A stretch of 64,000 nt of DNA from Rhyzopertha dominica (GCA_025024175.1 QCXZ01000003.1:19240392-19304391), one strand, 5' to 3'. Positions 12,144-23,946 are shown, counted from the first letter of the stretch. Translations and numbers: made by a program. Notes: a model not told the origin generated them from the sequence alone.

Positions 12144-13201
12144 TTGTTTGTAAATAAATTAACAAAATTATTCAATAATGAATTTATTTATTGCAGTAAT
12201 TTAACTCCTCACTTACGTACAAAACGTGAACTCCTTAATATAATAGGAAAGACATCAAAATGGTTATTTGACACTCTTGATGCTGATGACGCTACAAAAT
12301 ATGACGAAGCCTTGAAAATACTTCAAGATAATCAAAATTCAATAGGCCAACAGAACAAATTACAAGTTTCATTAACAAAGAACTTAATTGATTCATATAA
12401 TAAAACGCAATCACAATAACTCTTGATCATAATCAAAAACATATTGAATTACGCTTAGAATATTTACAGAAAAATACCGAAACATTAAATGACGAAGTTT
12501 CATCATTTGTATATGCTCAAAATGTGTTAGATCAAATCATTTTAAATTGTCAAAATGTAATACGTTTTGCTGATAATATTGAAAATGCAATAATGTTCGC
12601 AAAACTTAATGTACTTCATAATTCGGTCATTCCTCTCGTTGAACTTAAAAATATGATAGAAAATCTTATCAAAATTTATGATGAAGACAAAATACCTAAA
12701 TTTCAAAATGACATCTCATATTATCAGATTCTAGTTTACAAGTTTCTTTTCAAAATAATAAAATAATATTTGCAGTACATATTCCTATCTTACGTCCTGA
12801 AAAATACGATTACTTTCATCTATATCCTGTTCCAAAAAACAATCTCCCAATAGTCCCTTAATTACCGTACCTTATACTCGGTATTGAAAAATATCAATAC
12901 CAAGAAACGGAATTCCAGTCATTGTAGACATCTACATGTGTCCCAATCGAATTGAACCAATAGAAGATGACTGTAATCAATTTAATCCGAAAAGCTGCAG
13001 ATGACCAGTGTCAAACCATTTCGATTCACATTAACTATTCAAAAGGACTGTTCCGGTAGTGGATACCTTACTATCCATGAACCAAGTCTTATAAAATTAC
13101 CAAAGAATTGCAGCATACAAATTGGGCATCTCTTATACACCAGTCATGAAGAAATTATCCATGGTGAACCCTTCATATTACCCGAAATGGTATATCTATG
13201 A
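12144..13201 (+). pseudogene. degraded errantivirus-type envelope (baculovirus F-like) gene remnant
   Basis: Three successive fragments lie in different frames. The piece from about 12195 to 12419 carries an RTKR furin-like site followed by a helical segment, as at the fusion-subunit start of F-type envelope proteins of insect errantiviruses and group II baculoviruses. The next (12524-12766) is a continuing helical region. The third (13001-13201) has the LPKNC-type motif seen in the distal ectodomain. Frameshifts and stops interrupt it between 12420 and 13000. No LTRs, pol gene or transmembrane end were recognised nearby. It starts within ~100 bp of the TCF25 stop codon, on the same strand. 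It is an old, non-functional copy as read here. Confidence 0.6.
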
Positions 13202-14058
13202 TATTACCAAACTGACATATAGGTATATAATGTGTAGGTAATACCTACAGCCTACACACAACTCATAATGAATAGGTAAGTATCTACTTATCTTTTTGTA
13301 ACATAATATAAAAAACGTCACTTTCAACATAAAATTAAAGTTTCGGTTGCCGTAATAAAAAAGTACCTAAGTAATATTCATGAGGAACTGGTAACATAAA
13401 TGTCAAGTAATTAAAAAAATCTGCAAGCTTTTCTGAGTTCCGAATTTTTATCAAAAAATTCGTTATTAGCCTTTATCTTAGCAAAAGAAAACTTAAAGGC
13501 AAGTTTAATTTTGTAATGCCCTAAGCGTTGGCACTTATTTTGTAACTGAGATGTTTATACTGTTCACGATTTATTTACCAGTGTAAAAATTATTTGCATA
13601 TGTATTTATCATAATAGAGGTATCTTGGTATTTATTTATTTGAAATTTGGCAAATTGCTTTTTAAATGACAGTTATGACATTAGTTTTGTGCCATTTGTC
13701 ATTTGCCGTCTCATATTCCTAAGAGGTTGGTGGTTGGTGGAACTGATAAAAACAAATGAATTTGACGGAAACGCCTGCAATAGTAGGAAGTATTTTCGCA
13801 GGATATCTACTAGTATTTGTTTATTATGAAAACATGGTAGTTTTTTAAAATGACTTACGGAAAGGTTAAAATTAAAGTTGACAAGTCCTAAATGTAATTA
13901 TATGGCCACAATCAGTTGGTAAGTCTTTCAATTTTGTTTACTATGTGGCATAATAATTTTAAATCTAAAAATACATTTTTTTATTAACGATATTCCCATG
14001 ATGTTAACATTTCTGACATGTATAATATACTAGGTATCACAACAATGGACATTCTATT
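13202..14058. other. intergenic/5' region before NAA60
   Basis: AT-rich sequence with no supported gene. A 5' untranslated exon of NAA60 could lie here, since an acceptor-like CTAG stands at 14029-14032, but none can be defined from sequence alone. Confidence 0.4.
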
Positions 14059-17000
14059 ATGGGTGACAGAAATATGGATGAAGCTCAGATCCCGTTGTAT
14101 TCCTTAGCAGATGTACAGTTACGTTTTCTGTGTCCCTCAGATCTAGAAGAAGTTCGAGCACTTTGTCAAGATTGGTTCCCAATAGAATATCCTTTGTCTT
14201 GGTATGAAGAAATAACATCGTTCAAAAGGTATCTATAGTGAACATAGAATTGCATCAACTTAATATGAAAATGCAATTAATCTCAATTAAACTTCAAGCA
14301 GGTTCTATTCTTTAGCAGCAGTGTACAATCAAGACATTGTTGGATTAATCGTGGCTGAAATAAAACCGTATGCAAGTGTCAATGCTGAAGACGCTGAGAT
14401 ATTAGCAAAATCTTTTTCTAAAACTGCCGATGTTGGGTATATTTTATCATTAGGTGTTGCTAAGCAGTATCGAAGAAATGGTATTGCATCTCTTTTGCTG
14501 GACTCTCTAATAAGATATTTAATAGCACCCGAACGAAAGTCGGTGAAGGCAGTTTTTTTGCACGTCCTTACCACAAATTCTGCTGCTATCATGTTTTACG
14601 AAAGAAAAAAGTATGTAGTTTTATGAAATCAAAATTAACACATATGCTACAGATATCAGACAGTTTAGCAAACCTAATGGGTTTATTGCAAGTCAAATCA
14701 TTATTGTGCATCGAATTATTTGTCTAAATACTGTTATTATGTATTTTTTTTTACTGAGAGGACTGTCATATGAACAAACGTTCCATATTTTCTTGTTTTT
14801 TTTTTAAGTAAGTTATTAAACCATTTAAAAATGTGCCAAACCAGTCTGGTGTTTTGATTTGATATTATCTTNAAATGAAATAAAGAAATGTTAATTGTTA
14901 TTACGTGCCATTGTTTTGATTAACTAAGTTCTTATACAATTTTTTATTTGTCATACCTCCTGAAAGGTGGCCACATAACAATAGATTAATAATGCTTCAC
15001 TGGACTCATGGCTACGTCAAGTCATGGTCATATATTTATTTGCTTATTATTCTGCTTTCATGCTTTACAACACCTCTATAGATTTTTAAGTCTTCTTTCT
15101 AATACGCCTTGGTCTTATAATGTGACCTAAGCTTAGAGACAGATTTTGCATGTAAATAAATAGTGCTGATACAGTTTTGTTTTAACGGAATGAAATGTTT
15201 TATTAATAGTAATGGGGTTACAGAAAAATTAAATTTTTTATAATTTCCTGTTATTTCTTAGAATTTTGAGAGGAACACAAAAATATATGGGTTGTGCTAT
15301 TTAAAAAACGTAATTAAGGGTCAATACTAATAGATGTAGAATTAAAAACAATTTTAAGATGTGCTTCTCTACTCTACCCTCATTACAGATTGCATTTTAT
15401 CTATACTCGTAAAATAACATGACTGACTGTCTAACTGTTTTATCATAGCCAAGTGTAAACTTTTGAAGCTAGACACATGAAATTTGGCCAGTAACGTCCT
15501 TTCATAACATAAACATCCATTAAGGCAGGATTTCTGGAAATTCTTGCCTTGAAGATGAACGTTTGTATGGAGGTGCATCATTTTTTCGTTCTTTCATTAG
15601 AAATAAATGAACACTTATTCCAGCATTATTATTTAAGCTTGTGATTACAAAATATTTTGCAAATCTAAATTATTTTTTAGAAATTAATACACACCCAATA
15701 GGTGTGAAAAGGGAGACGAGAATTTGTATTTGAATTCCGATATTTATTATGAATAATAAATTAACATGAAGGTTTATATTCAGGCCTTTGGTGAAAAAGT
15801 AACACATCTACTGTTTCACTGTTTTTTGGAAATACCTTCCCCAAGGGGGTGAGAAGGGGATGAGTATGAGCTATCCATTGTTTTTGAAGCAATATTTAAA
15901 CATTTAGGATTTTAGTTAAACTTGAAATCTGCACAACATTGGTTACAAATTACTCCTCTATTTAACATCTAGCATTTGTTTCAAAACATGTTTATTTCGG
16001 TATTTGATATTTGGTAGTAATTGCAATGGTTTAATTANTTAAATAAAAACATCCCTTCAAGTACTTACCTATAGTGTGTGTGACAGTAGAAAAATAGACA
16101 ATGCACTTAACTGCGGTGCGATATGGTGCGGGGTTGTAACATTAGCAAGTAAGCGATCCGAACAGACATATGTCGTTAATGGTCGTTTCTAATTTTAATT
16201 TTGCCATTTTTCATTTGCAGCTGTTATTTGTCAATGTGAATGCATTGGATATAAATATTGATGTTATTAATTTGTTAAATATTTAAGTTTTTTATTAGAT
16301 AAATTCTTGGTTTAGGTTGTTTATTTAGGTAGGTTATTTCATTTCGAGAGTGAGTTCTGCAAGCAGTCCGTTGCTTCAAATGCACGAGCTACGTTATATA
16401 TGATATCCTTCTAAGCAAACAACGCATTTGGCAACAGCTAGTTGTAATATATTTTTATTCACTTCGTATGAAGGTATATAAGAAAATTTTTGATTGATGT
16501 CATTCTAAAGAGTACCTTTTGGAACATTTCACTATAGTACATTAAATTAATCATGTATTAAACTTATTTTTTTGTCAGCCCAATTATTGTAAGTGTGCTA
16601 TGCATGATAATATGCTTTGCTTGACTTATATGCTTAAGAAATAAAAAAAAAATGTTTCCTCATTTTCTGAAAAGAATTCAGAGACAAGCAGAGCCAGTAA
16701 AAACGATGTGATTTTAATTACCTTTATCTCCACTAAAATGCCGGTTTTCAGTTTTCCTTAAATATATTGTGAATCTTTACTGATGGCACTAACCTGCTCT
16801 TGTAAACATAAGTGTATTACACCACTATTTAAATCAAAATACTAGCCCTTTAAAAAAATTTGTTGGTTGTATCTTTGGTATACACATAAGTTTGACGAGG
16901 ATATGTCTATCTTCAGTACATGATAGATGAGGTAGTTAATTTTCAGTTAAAATGCACATAACGAAGATTAATATTTCACCGTGCTGTTTTTCTCACCAGA

Positions 17001-20000
17001 CTTTTCCAATGGACTTTGTACTTATCAATCGTAGCAACTTACGTTAAAGTTCGTAAAGCTACTCCTAGATGACTTGTTTTCAATTTTCCTACTAACGTAG
17101 GTCATAGTTTATAAATTCAATGCTATATGACTGATAAGCTTTTAATGTGTTAAATCTATCTTCATCTGCTCACAAATTTGAAGACATGTTCATTACTACA
17201 GGGAAGTGTTCTCAGGCCAGTTTTGTTTGTTGTATATGTAATGATATACTTATGATTATCAAAAAAGAATTTGTTAATTGATTTGCGATAATATGCTTAT
17301 TTCTGTATCTGCTAATGATTTCAATTGTGTGGTTGATGTATTAAATAATGTACTTGAAAATGTATACAACTGGTTATGTAATAAGTTAAAACTGAACATT
17401 GATAAAACGAAATATATGATTGTAGGATAAATCAAACATTGTAGAAACTATATTCAGCAAAACTTTTCAGTAGTAATACATAATTCTGTTACAAATCTAG
17501 AAAGTGAAATAAAATTACTCCAGCAGAAGAAATTTTAGATTCATACTTGACATTTAATGCTCATGTAGACTTTGTGTGTTGTAAATTAGGAAAGATAATC
17601 TAATTTTTCTATAGAATTACTAGAAAAATTCCGTAAAACACGAGAACTTTAATATATAACACTGTAATACGCCCGCATTTTGATTATTGTTCTTCACCCT
17701 TGTTATCTTGTAACAAAAAGCAAATTGTAAAATAAATGTATGTGTATTATCTTTTATTGTAACCTTTATGCTGCAATGGCTCTCATGTTACAAACTTTAA
17801 ATTGGCTTTCAGTTGAACAAACTATTAAAAAGGCAAATCTTATAATGATTTATAAAATGCAGAAGGTATTATGCCACAGTATTTACAAAGTTTGTTGATA
17901 AACTGCAGTTACCTGCATGAAATAAACATTATAAATAAAAATAACGTTGACATGCAGTTTGTAAGAAAATCGTTTCTTAGAGCCGTTTGCCACTATACTT
18001 ATTTAAGTACTGAAATAAGTTCTTAAAATTATTATACTGAAAATTAGATGCGCGCACCATTTCAATACAAGAAATAAGCGTAGGGTTTTGTTTTCAATAT
18101 GCAATTACAAATTCATTTCAGTAAGTATTTCAATATGTACATGTGCGCCCTTTTGTAGTTCTAATCGTGATTTTCTCAACCTAAAGCTAATCGAACCGTA
18201 ATCTATTAAATTCCGTCTTTATACAATAGCAAATGCAACATAAGGTCTATTCTACTGCTAGAGAAAAGTAGACCTTCATTGTAACCCACTCATAAACAAT
18301 TACTTCTACTGTTGTTTGTGTTTGTGGTCACCCTGAATTACCACAATTTATATTTAAAAGTAAAAAAATGCCTGTTGACTCAAAATTATTAAATGCATCA
18401 GCGTTGATACTAACAATGATATTGCAAGGAGAATGAATGTTCATGGCTTCTTAAATGTGCTAATAGAAGATCCGGCAGCATATAAAAATTTTCTACAAAT
18501 GAGCAATGCTTCATTTGAAAAATTGTTTGAACTTATCCACAACAAAATAGGGAAACAAGGTACATAATTCCGTGAAAGCATTCCTTCTGTTTCATTTACA
18601 AAAGCATGACAACACATCACGTTCCCGGGGTTGTTAAAAGTTTACTCACACCAATATACATATTTTAAGAGGCCTGAAACTGCATTTCAAGTTGATTTAT
18701 TAATTAGCTGGTAGTAGGTAGTCAGCCCAAAATAACAGGTAGCCCCTATTCAAAAGTTTATTTCACCGATATCACTACAAAAGCTACCTAATCTCACAAC
18801 CCTGCTTATTGCGTAGGTTCGAAAAGTAGGTTCTATGAAGGTTTTGTTTATAAACGGTAAAACAGGTTAGTGCGCATCGATCTGCACAGTTTTAACACGA
18901 AGTATGGAAATTCAGTACAAGAAAATAGAATGTGGGCTAATTTCTTGTACTGAAACGGCGCGTGCATGCAGTTTCTGTATAATAATTTTAAGAACTTATT
19001 TCAATACTTAAATAAGTATAGTGGCAAACGGCTCTTTATGACTGTTTGCTGACAAAAGGGATTCATCTTTATAATGAGCTACCTACTGATATTAAGAAGA
19101 CCTTGACTGGGTTTTTTGTGTGCCTGCTCAGAGAGTACTTGCGAAAAAGTATTTGGTTTAATTTTTTTCTTATTTATGTTTCCTTTGTTAAACTTATTAT
19201 TATCATTGCACCAATTAATTTTGTTATTTCGAAATGTTATGTTGCTTATGAAATTGTTTTTGGCCTTTTGAATTATTAGTTTGCTGTTAGTACACAGAGT
19301 GATCAGTTAAGGCTGGACAGCGGCTGTAGCTTGGAACCTAATAGTGCTAGAATCTTGCGTTAAATTTTTTATAACAATTGTGGCCACCCATATTTCATTT
19401 AAAATATTTTGAAGTACGCATCTTTGCCGCTAGGTGGTGCATTTAATATGACATCAAAGAATCGTTTCTTTCTCTAAAAAGTTGCAATACAATGTTGATC
19501 TAAAATAAACTGATTGCAAGTAAATTTTATGGTTTTCAATATAATCAAATTTTATAATTAACGCCCCCTATTGTCAAAAAGTAGCTATAAATTATAAGTC
19601 ATTTATGATTATATTGCAATGTATAAAATTAACTTTAAAACTAGCCAACACTCGTTAAATTCGTTTAAACCGTACTTGAGTTATGCCATTTTGAAGATTT
19701 GAAACTTCTATCCCTCCTATCGTCGTTGCCATAGCAACTAGAAAAAAATGTATAAACAAAATTTATTTAGAAAGAAACATAGATTGCAATGAGTTTATTT
19801 TGACCAACATTGTATTGCAACTTTTTTGAGAAAGAAACGATTCTTTGATATCTCATATTAAATGCGCCACCTAGTGGCAAAATTATGTACTTCAAAATAT
19901 TTTAAATGAAATCTGGGTAACCACATTTGTTTAAAAATACTTACTGCAAGATTCTAGCACGATTAATTTCCAAAATACAGCCGCTGCCCAACCCTAACTG

Positions 20001-20583
20001 ATCACGCTGTATAAGTATTATTTATAACACTTTTTATAAATCACATGTATCTGACACTTAACTAGCTTAGCTAAATAAAGTTGTTATTGTTATTGTCATT
20101 GCAGTATTGTTTTCGAAGTATTCATCTATAATAGATCTTAGAAATTATAATAAAAAAATATAAATTGTTTGATATCTGTAGCTTATCATGTTCAAAGATA
20201 ATTCTAAACTACTTGCCGTTTATTTATTCCATTTTTCAATATAGGTTTAGACTACACAGTTTCTTGCCTTACTATTATTCAATTAAAGGACGCAGCAAAG
20301 ATGGTTTTACATATGTTCTGTATATCAATGGAGGACACCCCCCTTGGACAATATAATATCCTTTCAAAGCATCAGTAAAATAGTAGTATTAGGTATTTTG
20401 AATAAATAATGCATGAAACAACAAACACTGTTTTCCTTAATGCTTGTTACTGATTATATTAAGTTCATGTGTAAAGCAGTGGTTCGTGGAGGAGGTTTAT
20501 TTCCCTGGTTGATTGATAATGTCTCGAGAGCTCTTCGATGGATGTGGGTTACTGGAGCAACTCCACAGCATTCCGGTCACTGA
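14059..20583 (+). CDS. NAA60: N-alpha-acetyltransferase 60 (NAA60/HAT4), four coding exons
   Basis: Exons are 14059-14228, 14302-14610, 20245-20355 and 20451-20583, encoding 240 residues (vertebrate NAA60 is ~242). Family hallmarks in order: QDWFPIEYPLSWYEEITS near residue 45; VAEIKPY; YILSLGVAKQYRRNGIASLL, which contains the acetyl-CoA loop (Q/R-x-x-G-I/A type, here RRNGIA); HVLTTNSAAIMFYERK; and FLPYYYSIKGRSKDGFTYVL plus GGHPPWTI. The final exon supplies DYIKFMC and an amphipathic tail around GGGLFPWLIDNVSRALRWMW. In animals NAA60 is the Golgi-anchored Nt-acetyltransferase (NatF) that modifies membrane proteins facing the cytosol, and this tail is its membrane anchor. Introns 1 and 2 are GT-AG (73 bp and 5.6 kb). 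The last intron has AT-AC ends. The chosen ATG precedes MGDRNMDEAQ; an earlier out-of-frame ATG lies at 14045. Confidence 0.93.
15360..15880. repeat. possible dispersed repeat relic in NAA60 intron 2
   Basis: Contains GACTGACTGTCTAACTG, a CACATGAAATTTGGCCAG block and two CCCAAGGGGGTGAGAAGGGG / GGTGTGAAAAGGGAGACG blocks. Arrangements like this are familiar from non-coding repeats in many insect genomes. No termini, target duplication or coding frame could be set. Confidence 0.3.
17980..19035 (+). mobile_element. PIF/Harbinger element with transposase fragment, inserted in the LINE
   Basis: Terminal inverted repeats start GAGCCGTTTGCCACTATACTT on the left and end with the complement on the right; similarity runs inward for about 100 bp. 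A TTA target triplet flanks both ends (17977-17979 and 19036-19038), matching the TWA preference of PIF/Harbinger elements. A fragment from about 18433 to 18575 reads RMNVHGFLNVLIEDPAAYKN and MSNASFEKLFELIHNKIGKQ, typical of the N-terminal region of Harbinger transposases. The catalytic DDE part is missing, so it is non-autonomous. Confidence 0.7.
19291..20011. repeat. fold-back element, 0.72 kb, inside the LINE 3' region
   Basis: Left end TACACAGAGTGATCAGTTAAG followed by GGACAGCGGCTG; the right-end complement reads TACAGCGTGATCAGTTAGG followed by GGGCAGCGGCTG. The arms remain similar for ~200 bp, including CTAGGTGGTGCATTTAATAT and GAATCGTTTCTTTCTC-type blocks with their complements. It is non-coding, and the TA-flanked ends suggest mariner-type mobilisation. 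Confidence 0.8.
20356..20450 (+). other. predicted U12-type AT-AC intron of NAA60 (95 bp)
   Basis: The 5' end is ATATCCTTTC, which fits the minor-spliceosome donor consensus ATATCCTT. The 3' end is AC (GCTTGTTAC). A branch-site match TTTTCCTTAAT sits at 20431-20441, about 10 nt from the acceptor, as U12 introns require. Splicing joins TA to T and restores the conserved WTI-x-DYI reading. Without it, translation stops three bases into the intron, right after WTI, and the conserved C-terminal anchor is lost. No GT-AG pair nearby preserves the conserved residues. Confidence 0.85.
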
Positions 20584-20784
20584 CTAGTCATTCCGCTTGT
20601 GTATCGTAAGTTTCTGTTGTCGATAAGTAATTATAAATGATACAGTTTTTAAATATTATTTTTGTACTATCTAAACCTAAAACTTGTTGAAAGTTGTATT
20701 GAGACAGATTTCCATTATTTTATGGAATATGCAATATTCCACATGGATGTCCCAACGAAACTGATCTGTCCTGATTAAATTAAC

Positions 20785-22230
20785 AAATTACGAGGCATTT
20801 CCCAAAAATAAGAGTACTGGATTTTTTCTGTAAAAAAAATATATTTCAATTGTTGGTAAATAAACTGGGGAGCATAACTATAGCCCCATCCTGAATTTTA
20901 AGTTTTTCTTCGTCAAATGCAAACGTAAATTAATGTAACTAAGTAGACTATTCAGTCATTTATTAACAGTTCCGGTATTTTAATAAAATATTTTTTTTAA
21001 TTGGACTGGTGTTCAACTCTAGCCCCATCTAAATTTCACACAGAATTGAACAAATTTTAACAACAACATTCGTAAATTAATTATGGGTTTGGCCTCCATT
21101 CTTCCTAGTTAGCTCAAAAATTCTAGAAATCATGCTTCTAACCAAATTATTTCATATTCTTAGTTCCAAATTGGCCCATACCTCTTCTAATGAATTTTGA
21201 GTTCATTTATGGTGGCATACTTTCGGTTATCTGCATATACTGGCCGAACGAAGATACCCCAAAGGTTTTCAATTGGGTTCATGTCAGGTGAACAAGAGGG
21301 CCACTCTAACAATTCGACCTTTTGGTTGGCAAACCAATCCATCAACTCTCTACTGACTGAATCCTCACATTATCTTGTTGGAAAATTAAATGTTGTTCAT
21401 AATTGATATTTAAAAAGGGCATTAAATTTGTCTCAGGGACTTGAATATACTCTCAACTGTTCATTCGTGTTGAGTAAGCCAATGTTAAAACGCCTGCTTT
21501 TGTAAAGGCACTCCATACCATTAACATACCACCTCCAAAATTTCGTTTTGAAAGATACTCAGGTTCTCTCCTCAAATCTCACCAATAACAATTGAAACCA
21601 TCTGAACCATCAACAAAAAAATTTTTTTTATCTGAAAAGATAATCTGAAATTTTAAAAAAATAACATGGTTGAATTCCAAAGTTTTAGTTACATTTTCCC
21701 AATTTCTTGTGCAATTTTTTTTCGAATTTTTAAAGTGTTACATGATGTAGCAATAATTCTTCTTGCAGCTCTTGGCGAAATGTTCCTTCCACGAAGCATT
21801 TTTAACACAATTGTTACAACTCAGTTAATACTAACAAAATATAAACATGTTTTTGACCTTTGGTCACAGCCACCTAAAAGTTTTTTTATGTGGCGCCGTT
21901 GTCTGAATAATTATTATGTTTGCATTTGGCCGAGAAAAACTGATAATTCAAGGTGGGGCTTAGTTATGCTCCCCAGTGTATGTTAGTTTTTCTTCACATA
22001 GACACTTTCCCGTTCTATGCAAGTTATGAGTTTTTTAATGCCCTCCTGAAAAAATTCTCCTGCTATCTGTTTCCAATTCAGGACCTCTTGTTTCACCTCA
22101 TTTGAAATTTTTCTGCACCAGTGTGTCTTCAGGGAACTGAAAAGATGAAAGTCTGTAAGTGAAATTAAGGGGACTATTGAACTTCTTGGCTCAAAAATAC
22201 CCCAAATGTAATTCCATTTTTCCACTTTGT
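20785..22230 (-). mobile_element. mariner-type element relic, interrupted by a Tc1-like element
   Basis: On the minus strand 22000-22225 encodes a mariner transposase C-terminus: SLTDFHLFSSLKTHW, then EFFQEGIKKLITCIER and VYVKKN. These correspond to the SDFHLFGPLK and FF-x-G-I-KL-x-x-R-W-x-KCIE motifs of the family. The 3' untranslated part resumes at 20785-20862 beyond the Tc1-like insertion, ending with a mariner-like terminus (ACGAGGCATTTCCCAAAAAT). The rest of the transposase, including the N-terminal helix-turn-helix, is not present. Confidence 0.65.
20863..21978 (-). mobile_element. Tc1-like transposon, degraded transposase
   Basis: Inverted ends AACTGGGGAGCATAACTATAG and the complement of CTTAGTTATGCTCCCCAGTG define 1,116 bp, flanked by TA on both sides (20861-20862 and 21979-21980). 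Minus-strand fragments give RNISPRAARRIIATSCNTLK near 21800-21740 (DNA-binding region) and LLEWPSCSPDMNPIENLWGI near 21320-21260, the D-x-NPIENLW catalytic signature of Tc1 transposases. Stops and frameshifts show it is dead. Confidence 0.8.
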
Positions 22231-23922
22231 AACTATCCTATCAAACATCTATTGTTGCTTTCACTATGTGATTGAATATTCGCTCACACATTTAATACAG
22301 TACAGATATATGTTAGGCTCCTGTAATTCTTGATGTCTTGGAAATGGCACTTTTGAGTAAAACTACAATATTTCTGAAGTAATGCTCATCCCCTGCTCTT
22401 GTTTCTTTTTATAATATTTTAACTTTGTCTTTAACCTCCAACTATAATATCTCAAATTGTAATTAGGTGTATTACTTTCTGTTCATAACATAAATTTTTC
22501 CTTGTGCTAATATTGAGATAAAACTTTTTTTTTCATTTCAGATCATGCAAGCGGAACATCTTGTATTGGTGCCTTACCTAAATGATACAAAACAATTTAG
22601 ATGTACAATGATCGTTCCTTATTATTAAGACATCTTACTAAGGGCATCCTTTGCATGTTGTATGTATGCAAAATGTTAATTTAGTTAAAATTCATTGTAA
22701 TAAGCTGATACCAAATATTAAAAATGTTTTTAAAGATAGTATTTATAACTGCATGAGTGAGATTATTTATTTTTGTTGGAGCTGTCTAAATTTTGTTTGT
22801 TGTTACATATTGACTGTTTCCAGAACACAATAGTATATATATGGAGGCAGATGGTAAAGTATTATACAAGTAGTAGGTCAACTACGAAACTGTATTAGTA
22901 TTGCACTGTAATACGTTATACCTATAATAAATTGTCAGTGTACATCGTTTTTTTATTAATATAAAACATGTTTTGAGGTTGGCTACAACCGAGTTTTAGT
23001 ATTATGATAATATATACTGATGTAATATTCAGACAATGCTAAAGTGATGTTAGAATACAGAAGGTCACATGCGTATTTTAAGATTTTCTATGTAGCTCAG
23101 GGTGTGACAAAAATCTTAAATAACTTGCTCTCTAAGCCATTCTGAAGTTTCTGAGATGAATTCATAGTTGTTCTTAACTATACAAAAGTTTTTCTGCATT
23201 TAAATGCACTGTCGTCCAATGTTAACCTTGTGTGTTACCTAAAGTCGACAGTCTCGGTATTATTTGATGTTTTGTTTTTAATATTACAACCAGCATACTT
23301 AAGTTACGAATATTTTTGAAAGTAAAAAAGTTGGCAGTATGTGGTTTTTACCATTAAGGTATGAACATTATATCAGAGAGTACCTATAAAACTGACATTC
23401 CTATAGTACAGATTGATTATGTGCACCTTAATTTTTGAATCTGTAGAAATTAAATGATTGATAATTCTATTTTTTTAAAAAGGTAGCTATTAATTTTTTG
23501 CACTAACAGATTCACATTTTTTTTTCTTTTTTATATTATTATTTAGGCTCATTTATTTTTATCACAAATTTTTCATTTGACCCATTGCATACCTACTGCA
23601 ACACTGCACTGTCTTGCAGCTGTTTGCAACAAGTAAAGCCTAATTCTAAGTATTATACAAATTACAACTACATATACACATAGGCATAGCTTGAGGGGCT
23701 AAGTCCCCCCAAAACTATTTCTCAAGGTTTAAATATATTAATTTATTCATATTTATTGACTTTAAATTTTTATAAAATACGGCAAAACTGTCATTTTCAA
23801 AGCTGCCTCCACTGAGAAGGTCAACATCAATATTTAATGTCTTATTACCTATGTTATAATTAACTGAATAGGGTTGAATAAACTACATACTTAGCTTCCC
23901 TTTACAACACAGTCAATATTTA
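22231..23922. other. intergenic stretch upstream of DNAAF4
   Basis: AT-rich sequence with no recognisable gene or element ends. Short open frames are not conserved-looking. Confidence 0.4.
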
Positions 23923-23946
23923 GTAAACACTGGTTACCATGGCAAT
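23923..23946 (+). promoter_or_regulatory. forkhead site plus RFX X-box upstream of DNAAF4
   Basis: GTAAACA at 23923-23929 fits the forkhead consensus RTAAAYA. Three bases later, GTTACCATGGCAAT at 23933-23946 fits the RFX X-box GTTNCCATGGNAAC in 13 of 14 positions. The pair is ~75 bp 5' of the DNAAF4 ATG. RFX factors and FOXJ1/Fd3F are the known joint activators of motile-cilium genes, so the site matches the function of the gene it precedes. Confidence 0.75.

Larger units (their letters stand above)
17060..20100 (+). mobile_element. degraded non-LTR retrotransposon (Jockey/CR1-like), twice interrupted
   Basis: Broken frames give GSVL-x-P-LF-VVYVNDI (reverse-transcriptase block before the catalytic motif) near 17205. 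They then give WLCNKLKLNIDKTKYM-type text near 17365-17430 and the C-terminal LLTKGIHLYNELPTDIKK near 19045-19100. A 3' tail with an AATAAAGTTGTTATTGTTATTG run ends around 20100. The coding body is split by a PIF/Harbinger element (17980-19035), and the 3' region by a fold-back element (19291-20011). Many stops show it is inactive. It lies sense to NAA60 within its second intron. Confidence 0.7.

Noticed and set aside
20354..20356. NAA60 ending at the in-frame stop after WTI
   Set aside because: The next 230 bp contain the conserved DYIK... and the amphipathic tail, which join in frame through an AT-AC intron with full U12 signals.
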